A stretch of 20,704 nt of DNA. Origin: Euzebyaceae bacterium (lineage in GTDB: Bacteria > Actinomycetota > Nitriliruptoria > Euzebyales > Egibacteraceae). Shown in pieces: positions 15,787 to 20,704 of the stretch. The notes beneath the pieces were generated by a model. That model did not search any database. It was not told the origin of the DNA and saw nothing but the letters and a program-made list of their open reading frames with translations. The stretch's first letter is position 1. Every line of letters starts with the position of its first letter. The stretch lies in the NCBI GenBank assembly GCA_013696915.1, contig JACCXR010000031.1:1-20704 (forward strand). The letters run 5' to 3'. Position numbers and translations under genes: made by a program.

Positions 15787-17535
15787 ATGTCACCGCCTCG
15801 TAAGCCGACACCGTCACGAAGGGTGCCGTTGCCCATCGACCTCGACACCGCGCTTCGCACCCACTTCAGTGATCTCGACAGCTTTCTCCCTGGCCAGCGG
15901 GAGGCCCTCGAAGCGGTCCTCGCCCACCGCGACGTGGTCGCGGTGCTGCCGACCGGCGGGGGCAAGACGCTCGTGTACCAGCTCGCCGGCGCGGTCCTCG
16001 AGGGCACGACGGTGGTGGCGACACCGCTGATCGCGCTGATGCAGGACCAGGTCCGCCGGCTCACCGACGGGGAGGACGGCGGCACCGGTCGTCAGGTCGG
16101 CGCGCTGACCGGGGCGGTGCGGGGCCAGAAGCGGGCGGAACTGCTCGACCTGCTCAGCTCCGGCCGGCTGGAGTTCTTCTTCGCCACGCCGGAGCAGCTC
16201 GCGCGACCCGACGTCCGCGCGGCGCTGCGGGCGGCGACCGTCGACGTGTTCTGCATCGACGAGGCGCACTGCATCTCGGAGTGGGGCTTCGACTTCCGGC
16301 CGGCCTACCGCGAGCTTGCGGCCGCCGCACAGGCCATGGGCCGGCCCCCGATCCTGGCGCTGACCGCCACCGCCCCGGAGGCCGTGCGCCGCGACGTGGC
16401 CGAGGAGCTCGCGCTCGTCGACCCTGTGCTGGTCGCCCGCGGATTCGATCGGTCGAACCTGCACTTCGGCGTCGTGCGGGTCACCCACGCCGACCGCCGC
16501 GACCGCCAGCTCGCCAAGCTCATCTCGGAGCTGCTTCCCGCCCCCGCCCCCGGCCGGCCCGGAGCGTCGGCGGTCGTCTACTGCACCACCCGCCGCGAGG
16601 CCGAGGAGACCGCCCTCGCACTGCTCGGCCAGGGCCTGTTCGCCGGCCGCTACCACGGCGGCATGGACCGGGCAGGCCGCGAGGAGGTCCAAGACGCGTT
16701 CCTCTCCGGCGAGCTCCAGGTCCTCTGCGCCACCAGCGCCTTCGGCTTGGGCATCGACAAGCCGGACATCCGCGCCGTCATCCACCGCACGATGCCGGGC
16801 TCGCTCGAGGCGTACTGGCAGGAGGCGGGCCGCGCCGGGCGCGACGGCCAGCCTTCGGACTGCGTGCTGCTCTACCGGCCCGAGGACCGCTCGGTCCACG
16901 AGCACCTGCACCGCCGCAGCCGCCCGTCCGAGCGGACGATCGCGAAGATGATCCACGTCTTCAGCGGCTTCACCCGGTCGACGCCTGAAGCCGAGGTGCT
17001 GGTCGCGGTCTGCGACGGCGCCGGCGTGGCGCGCTCCGGCGCCGTCTCGCTGCTCGAGGACCTCGACCGCTTCGGATTCGTCACCCGCCTGAAGCGCGGC
17101 ATCAGATGGCGTGGGAACCCCGCCGAGGCGATGGAGGCGATGGCCGGCCACCAGGCGATCCAGGTCGAGGTCGAGCAGTCCCGTCTGGAGATGGTCGCCG
17201 CGTTTGCGGAGTCGACGGCGTGCCGGCGCCGGTACCTCCTCAACTACCTCGGCGACGACTACGACGCCGAGCTCTGCCTGCGCTGTGACAACTGCCTGCG
17301 CCGCGCCGAGAGCCGCGAAGTCGACGACTGGGACGTCGACTCCGAGCAGCGGCGCGTCGCCGCCGACCGCAGCGGCCCCTTTGCCTCCGGTGACGCCGTC
17401 GCGCACCCGGAATGGGGCGCCGGGGTCGTGCAGCGGGTCGAGGGCGAGGTGCTCGTGGTCCGTTTCGATCAGGTCGGCTACCGCTCCATGCACGCACCCA
17501 CCGTCGTCGAGCGGAACCTGCTCCAGCCGGCCTGA
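15787..17535 (+). CDS. recQ: RecQ-family ATP-dependent DNA helicase
   Basis: A superfamily 2, 3'-5' DNA helicase of 582 aa. Motif I TGGGKT is at 56-61, and motif II DEAH at 158-161 is followed by CISEWGFDFRPAYR, the aromatic-rich RecQ loop. Further motifs are ALTATAPEAVRRD, VVYCTTRREAEETA, ATSAFGLGIDKPDIRAVIH and QEAGRAGRDGQPSDCVLLY. The RecQ zinc site is intact: C479, C497, C500 and C503 (LCLRCDNC). The winged-helix part is short and there is no HRDC domain. Instead the protein ends in VAHPEWGAGVVQRVEGEVLV and VRFDQVGYRSM, similar to the Tudor/KOW-like tail of UvrD/PcrA helicases. ATG 15787 is preferred because GGAG (15775-15778) lies 8 nt upstream. The in-frame GTG at 15757 would add 10 residues. 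It acts in recombination and replication-fork repair. Divergently transcribed from the molybdoenzyme with only 49 bp between the starts. Confidence 0.93.
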   Translation: MSPPRKPTPSRRVPLPIDLDTALRTHFSDLDSFLPGQREALEAVLAHRDVVAVLPTGGGKTLVYQLAGAVLEGTTVVATPLIALMQDQVRRLTDGEDGGTGRQVGALTGAVRGQKRAELLDLLSSGRLEFFFATPEQLARPDVRAALRAATVDVFCIDEAHCISEWGFDFRPAYRELAAAAQAMGRPPILALTATAPEAVRRDVAEELALVDPVLVARGFDRSNLHFGVVRVTHADRRDRQLAKLISELLPAPAPGRPGASAVVYCTTRREAEETALALLGQGLFAGRYHGGMDRAGREEVQDAFLSGELQVLCATSAFGLGIDKPDIRAVIHRTMPGSLEAYWQEAGRAGRDGQPSDCVLLYRPEDRSVHEHLHRRSRPSERTIAKMIHVFSGFTRSTPEAEVLVAVCDGAGVARSGAVSLLEDLDRFGFVTRLKRGIRWRGNPAEAMEAMAGHQAIQVEVEQSRLEMVAAFAESTACRRRYLLNYLGDDYDAELCLRCDNCLRRAESREVDDWDVDSEQRRVAADRSGPFASGDAVAHPEWGAGVVQRVEGEVLVVRFDQVGYRSMHAPTVVERNLLQPA

Positions 17536-17621
17536 GCTCTCCGGGGTCGTAGCGTCCTGAGGGGTCCTGGCGTCCCGGGGGCCTTAGGCTGGGCGCCGCG
17601 GAGCCGACCACAGGAGGACTC

Positions 17622-18368
17622 ATGATCACCGTCCGGCGCGACAAGGAGATCCACGCGGAGGAGGGCGGCTGGTTCTCGGCGCGGTGGCACTTCTCGTTCG
17701 GCCACTACCGCGACGCCGACCAGATGGGGGTCGGTCCGCTGCGGGTGTTCAACGATGATCGCCTCGTCCCCGGCGCGGTGTGGCCGATGCATCCGCACAC
17801 CGACGTCGAAGGCATCACCTACGTCGTGGAAGGGCTCTTCGGGCATGCCGACAGCCTGGGGGGCGGCGGAACGCTCGAGCCGGGGGCGATCCAGCGCATG
17901 ACGCTCGGCAGCGGCGCGCTGCACTCCGAGCGCAACGCCTCACAGACTGAGCCGATGCGCTTCCTCCAGTTCTGGCTGCTGCCGGACACGGCCGGCCTGC
18001 CGCCGGCGTCCGAGCAGCGCCAGTTCACCCGGGAGCAGCGCACCGACCGGCTGCTGAAGGTGCTGGGCCCCTCGTCGGAGGAGACCGACCACGGCGTCGT
18101 CAAGGTCCACCAGGACGCCGCCGTCTTCGTCGCCCGCCTGAGCCCGGGCGTGGTGGTCACACACGACTCCGGATCCCGCCGCGCCGCCTACCTCTACGTG
18201 CTGTCGGGCGAACTCGCTCTCGGCGACGAGGTCCTGCAGACGGGCGACGCCGCCAAACTGTACGAAGAGCAGTCCATCGAACTTCAAGCGCTGGACACGA
18301 CCGAGCTGATCCTCGTCGACGTCACACTTGACTGGGCGCCGGTCGGCGTGTGGGCCGGATCACGATAG
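17622..18368 (+). CDS. Pirin family protein (YhhW-like bicupin)
   Basis: A 248-aa two-domain cupin of the pirin family, members of which can act as quercetin 2,3-dioxygenases. The metal site of E. coli YhhW is present at the same numbering: H57 and H59 in WPMHPHTDVEGITYVVEG, H101 and E103 in GSGALHSERNAS. The C-terminal cupin lacks metal residues, as is usual (RAAYLYVLSGELALGDEVLQ). AGGAGG ends 4 nt before the ATG. The start is confirmed by the canonical MITVRRDKEIH opening. An 86-bp gap separates it from recQ, so it probably has its own promoter, though I cannot point to one. The DUF2630 gene starts 8 nt after its stop and is likely co-transcribed. The physiological substrate is unknown. Confidence 0.92.
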   Translation: MITVRRDKEIHAEEGGWFSARWHFSFGHYRDADQMGVGPLRVFNDDRLVPGAVWPMHPHTDVEGITYVVEGLFGHADSLGGGGTLEPGAIQRMTLGSGALHSERNASQTEPMRFLQFWLLPDTAGLPPASEQRQFTREQRTDRLLKVLGPSSEETDHGVVKVHQDAAVFVARLSPGVVVTHDSGSRRAAYLYVLSGELALGDEVLQTGDAAKLYEEQSIELQALDTTELILVDVTLDWAPVGVWAGSR

Positions 18369-18376
18369 GGGCGAAC

Positions 18377-18618
18377 ATGGACGACCGGACGGTCCTGGAG
18401 CGGATCCAGGCGCTGTCGCACGAGGAGCACGAGCTGTTCGAGCGCGGCGGCGCCACGCCGCTCGACGACGCTGACCACAACCGCCTCGCAGAGCTCGAGG
18501 TGATGCTCGACCAGTGCTGGGACTGGCGCGCCAGCGGCGGGCCCGGCGCAACGCCGGGCAGGATCCGGACGAGGCCGAAGCCAGGCCGATCGACACGGTG
18601 GAGACCTACCGGCAGTAG
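18377..18618 (+). pseudogene. DUF2630 protein with a one-base frameshift
   Basis: ATG 18377 reads MDDRTVLERIQALSHEEHEL, then PLDDADHNRLAELEVMLDQCWD, the recognisable first two thirds of the small actinobacterial DUF2630 family (about 80 aa, helical, function unknown). After CWD the expected ending is found in another frame, RQRRARRNAGQDPDEAEARP then IDTVETYRQ, ending at TAG 18616-18618. The span is 242 nt, one base short of 81 codons including the stop, so a single base is missing near 18515-18520 (GACTGG where GAC-CTG-G is expected). Otherwise the gene looks fresh and complete, so this may be a sequencing error or a very recent mutation. Without correction the frame would run on into the repeat region. 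Confidence 0.8.
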
Positions 18619-18653
18619 CCGCTCCGCTGGCGCGGGCAGTCGGGCCCGCGCGA

Positions 18654-18770
18654 GCGCGCCCGGCGGTCAACGAGCCAGGCGGCGAGCGCGCCCGGCGGTC
18701 AACGAGCCAGGCGGCGAGTGCGCCCGGCGGCGAACGAGCCAGGCGCGCCCGGCGGTCAGCGGGCAAGGCG
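18654..18770. repeat. Tandem repeats derived from the LLM gene's 3' end
   Basis: Unit 1 (18654-18685) and unit 2 (18686-18717) are identical 32-bp copies. Unit 3 (18718-18744) is diverged and shortened to 27 bp. Unit 4 (18745-18770) is a partial, diverged copy containing the TGA (18758-18756) and last codons of the leftward luciferase-like monooxygenase. On that strand every unit keeps the Leu-Ala-Arg-stop-like word or its decayed form. The array therefore looks like serial duplication of the gene terminus into the gap beyond the DUF2630 gene. Confidence 0.85.
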
Positions 18771-19742
18771 TCCGGCGATGGCGTCGAGCGTGCGGATGGT
18801 GTCGTCGGCCGTGGGGCCGATCGTCGCGATGACCGGCACCGTGACGCCGGCGTCGACGTAGGCCTGCACGCGCCCCGCCACCGCGCCGGCGTCGCCGATG
18901 GCGGTCACGGCGTCGAGCAGGCGGTCGCTGACCGCCGCCGCTGCCGCGGTCCGGTCTCCCCGGGCGAGCGCGGCCAGCACCGCGTCGGCCTCCTCGGTGA
19001 ACCCGAGCCAGCGGTAGAACCGGTTGTAGACGCTGGTCGCGATGTAGGGCGCGAAGGTCCGGCGCACCCGCGCGCGTGCGTCGGCGACGTCGTCGGTCAC
19101 CCAGCAGAACAGGCGGGCCACCACGCTCGCAGCTGATGGGTCCCGGCCTTCGGCATCGGCGCCCGCGCGGACGTGGTCCAGGACCATGGGGACGTGCTCG
19201 GGCGCGAGCTGGTTCAGACAGACGCCGTCGCCGATCGCGCCGGCCTGGCAAAGGCTGACAGGGTTGAGCGCCCCCACGACGATCGGGACCGGTGTGGGCG
19301 GCGGGGCGAACAGCCGGTAGCCCGACGACCGCACGAACTCCCCGTCGACCTCGACCCGCTCGCCGGCCAGCATGGCCCGCAGCACCTCGACAGTCTCGCG
19401 CAACCGCGCGAGCGGCCGGTGGAACGGCACGCCGGACCACTGCTCGACGATGACCTCGCTCGACGTCCCGACCCCCAGGGTGAAGCGCCCGCCCGACAGG
19501 TGCGCCAGCGACGCGGCCGTCGCGGCGAGCAGCCACGGGCTGCGGGTCTGCACCGGCGCGACGGCCACGCCGAGGTCGAGGTCGCAGCCGGTGGCGACCG
19601 CGCCGAGCAGCGACGCGAAGTCCGGCCCCGCGACCTCGCTCGCCCAGGCGGCGGCGTAGCCGTGGCCCTGCGCCCGCCGGACGAGCGCCACCGTCCGGTC
19701 GAGCGGGACACCGGTGAGCGGCAGGCTGACAGCTAGCTGCAC
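18756..19742 (-). CDS. LLM-class F420-type flavin oxidoreductase
   Basis: A 328-aa luciferase-like monooxygenase-fold (TIM-barrel) protein, in Actinobacteria usually coenzyme-F420-dependent. Typical family segments: the N-terminal LAVSLPLTGVPLDRTVALVR, AAAWASEVAGPDFASLLGAV, LGVAVAPVQTRSPWLLAATA, SLAHLSGGRFTLGVGTS (family hallmark), FHRPLARLRETVEVLRAML and PVPIVVGALNPVSLCQAG, then GDGVCLNQLAPEHV. The C-terminal part GVTVPVIATIGPTADDTIRT resembles enzymes using F420 rather than FMN, but cofactor choice cannot be proven here. GTG 19742 has GAGGAG 6 nt upstream. The stop codon lies within the last unit of a tandem repeat array. The substrate is unknown. It follows the degenerate DUF222/HNH gene by 28 bp on the same strand. 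Confidence 0.9.
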   Translation of the reverse strand: MQLAVSLPLTGVPLDRTVALVRRAQGHGYAAAWASEVAGPDFASLLGAVATGCDLDLGVAVAPVQTRSPWLLAATAASLAHLSGGRFTLGVGTSSEVIVEQWSGVPFHRPLARLRETVEVLRAMLAGERVEVDGEFVRSSGYRLFAPPPTPVPIVVGALNPVSLCQAGAIGDGVCLNQLAPEHVPMVLDHVRAGADAEGRDPSAASVVARLFCWVTDDVADARARVRRTFAPYIATSVYNRFYRWLGFTEEADAVLAALARGDRTAAAAAVSDRLLDAVTAIGDAGAVAGRVQAYVDAGVTVPVIATIGPTADDTIRTLDAIAGRLAR

Positions 19743-19770
19743 TCAAAGCTCCTCGGCCGGGCGTGCGCGA

Positions 19771-20704
19771 TCAGCATGGTATCCGCCGGCCCCGGAACGA
19801 CCCGGCGAGCGGGCTCACGTCGGCCCCGCGGGGCGTGTCGGGGTGGCGGTCAGCGGCGGGGCGGGGGGACGACGTGGTGTGGCCGTCGGGGCGGGTCCAG
19901 GTGACGTCGCCGGTGGTGTGGTCGAGGGTGGCGCTCCAGCCTTTGGTGGTGATGAGGTCGTGGTGGGCGGCGCACAGCGGCAGGGTGTCGTTGAGGTCGG
20001 TGACGCGGTGGGAGTTCCAGGGGGTGATGTGGTGGGCTTGGGTCCAGGCGGCGGGGCGGTCGCAGTCGGGGCCGCGGCAGTGGCGGTGCATGGCGGCGAG
20101 CACGGTGCGCAGCCAGGCGGGCAGGGTGCGGTGTTTGGCGCCGACGTTGACCGCGCGCCAGGGGCCGAGGGTGAGCACGGCCATGACGGTGGGTGCTCAG
20201 CAGCCGGCGGGCGGTGTCGGCGGGCAGTTCCACCCCGGAGCCGTAGCGCGCCGTTGGTGGGGGGCCGGCCCGTGGCGGGGGTGCTGACCGGGCGACCGCG
20301 AGGGCTGCCGTGAGGTCGGCGACCTGGCCGGCTGCGGCCGCCTCGGCGGCGCTCTTGGCGGGCTGCTGGGCGCGGGTGACCGCGGCGACGTGGTCGATGG
20401 TGACGTCGCCGGCGGACAGGTGGGCGGCCAGCAGCGGCAGCCCGCGCAGGCGTCTGGCGGCCTGCACCAGCACACCCGCCCGCCCGAAGTCGAGGTTGGC
20501 GCGGTGCCGCAGCCACGACGCGGTCGTGACCGCCCCGTCGCGCTGGTAGCCCTGGCGGGCGTCGACCGCGGCCAGCAGCCCCAGCCCGACGGCGTCCAGA
20601 CGGTTGCGCAGCCGCTGCACCGCCAACGCGGCGTCGGCGACCACGTCGATGCTCTCCCCGGCCGGGTCGGCCGCGGCGAGGGCGTCGACCGCGGCCGCCA
20701 GCGC
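19771..20704 (-). pseudogene. Degenerate DUF222/HNH (13E12-type) endonuclease, 5' end outside window
   Basis: The N-terminal DUF222 part reads leftwards in one frame from the window edge: VDALAAADPAGESIDVVADA, then RNRLDAVGLGLLAAVDARQG, TTASWLRHRANLDFGRAGVL and GDVTIDHVAAVTRAQQP. The C-terminal HNH nuclease reads in another: VLTLGPWRAVNVGAKHRTLP, then RHCRGPDCDRPAAWTQAHHI and LNDTLPLCAAHHDLI, to TGA 19771. The frame breaks near 20185-20195, just after ELPADTARRLLS. Between DUF222 and that segment the family normally has a long linker region of roughly 70-100 residues, which is almost absent here (AVARSAPPPRAGPPPTARYG). These genes are repeated in many actinobacterial genomes and often decay. 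The family's role is unclear; 13E12 copies are known phage attachment targets in mycobacteria. The HNH residues themselves are intact. Confidence 0.8.

Noticed and set aside
15738..16085. Upstream extension of the molybdoenzyme frame
   Set aside because: It overlaps the start of recQ in antisense and adds no signal or domain. ATG 15737 directly precedes the membrane domain.
18619..18832. Continuation of the DUF2630 frame through the repeat array (160 codons)
   Set aside because: The continuation is an artefact of the frameshift. The family ending and stop are found in the other frame at 18616-18618.
1..20704. tRNA, rRNA, riboswitch, insertion sequence or transposase
   Set aside because: None recognised by eye on either strand. 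A covariance-model scan would be needed to exclude small structured RNAs.

Overview
This 20.7 kb window is very GC-rich and gene-dense. It most resembles an actinobacterial (Actinomycetota) chromosome: it carries an F420-type luciferase-like oxidoreductase, a DUF2630 protein, a DUF222/HNH (13E12-type) gene, a BTAD/SARP-type regulator, a secreted protein with cell-wall-binding type 2 repeats, and many GTG starts. The repeat-2 wall protein makes a deep-branching, Nitriliruptoria/Egibacter/Euzebya-like lineage plausible, but this is inference. I see no tRNA, rRNA, CRISPR array, insertion sequence or phage gene.

Layout. 1-2.2 kb: an FtsH-like membrane AAA+/M41 metalloprotease with unusual insertions. 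2.5-4.2 kb: a chromate transporter (chrA) followed by a frameshifted remnant of chrB; an 18-bp perfect tandem duplication covers the junction. 4.26-5.54 kb: two divergent glutamine-amidotransferase genes of unrelated folds. The class I gene is intact; the class II gene is a wreck without its catalytic Cys2. 5.54-7.15 kb: a tight operon of an NTF2/SnoaL-like protein, a cupin and an SDR whose Ser-Tyr-Lys triad is replaced. It converges, across a strong hairpin, on a secreted beta-propeller/wall-binding protein (7.2-9.3 kb). 9.4-12.2 kb: a large BTAD-NB-ARC-TPR regulator broken by about five frame lesions. 12.26-13.82 kb: a small lipoprotein behind an acyl-CoA dehydrogenase. 13.82-14.15 kb: a gene-free gap with two copies of a 47-bp palindromic element. 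14.15-15.74 kb: a membrane-anchored sulfite-oxidase-type molybdoenzyme, divergent from recQ (15.79-17.54 kb), which has a Tudor/KOW-like tail and no HRDC domain. 17.62-18.62 kb: pirin plus a frameshifted DUF2630 gene. 18.65-18.77 kb: 32-bp tandem repeats made from the 3' end of the neighbouring luciferase-like monooxygenase gene (18.76-19.74 kb). 19.77 kb to the end: a degenerate DUF222/HNH gene running off the window.

The genes do not form one pathway. The clearest co-transcribed sets are NTF2-cupin-SDR, acyl-CoA dehydrogenase-lipoprotein and pirin-DUF2630. A notable global pattern is that about ten frame breaks fall in only five genes while about a dozen others are clean. Some of the breaks sit in homopolymers, so sequencing error must be excluded for those, but missing conserved segments in three of the genes point to real decay. 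I found no convincing complete novel defence or biosynthetic system. The best leads are the triad-less SDR operon, the paired 47-bp palindromes, the variant FtsH and the tandem duplications at gene ends.
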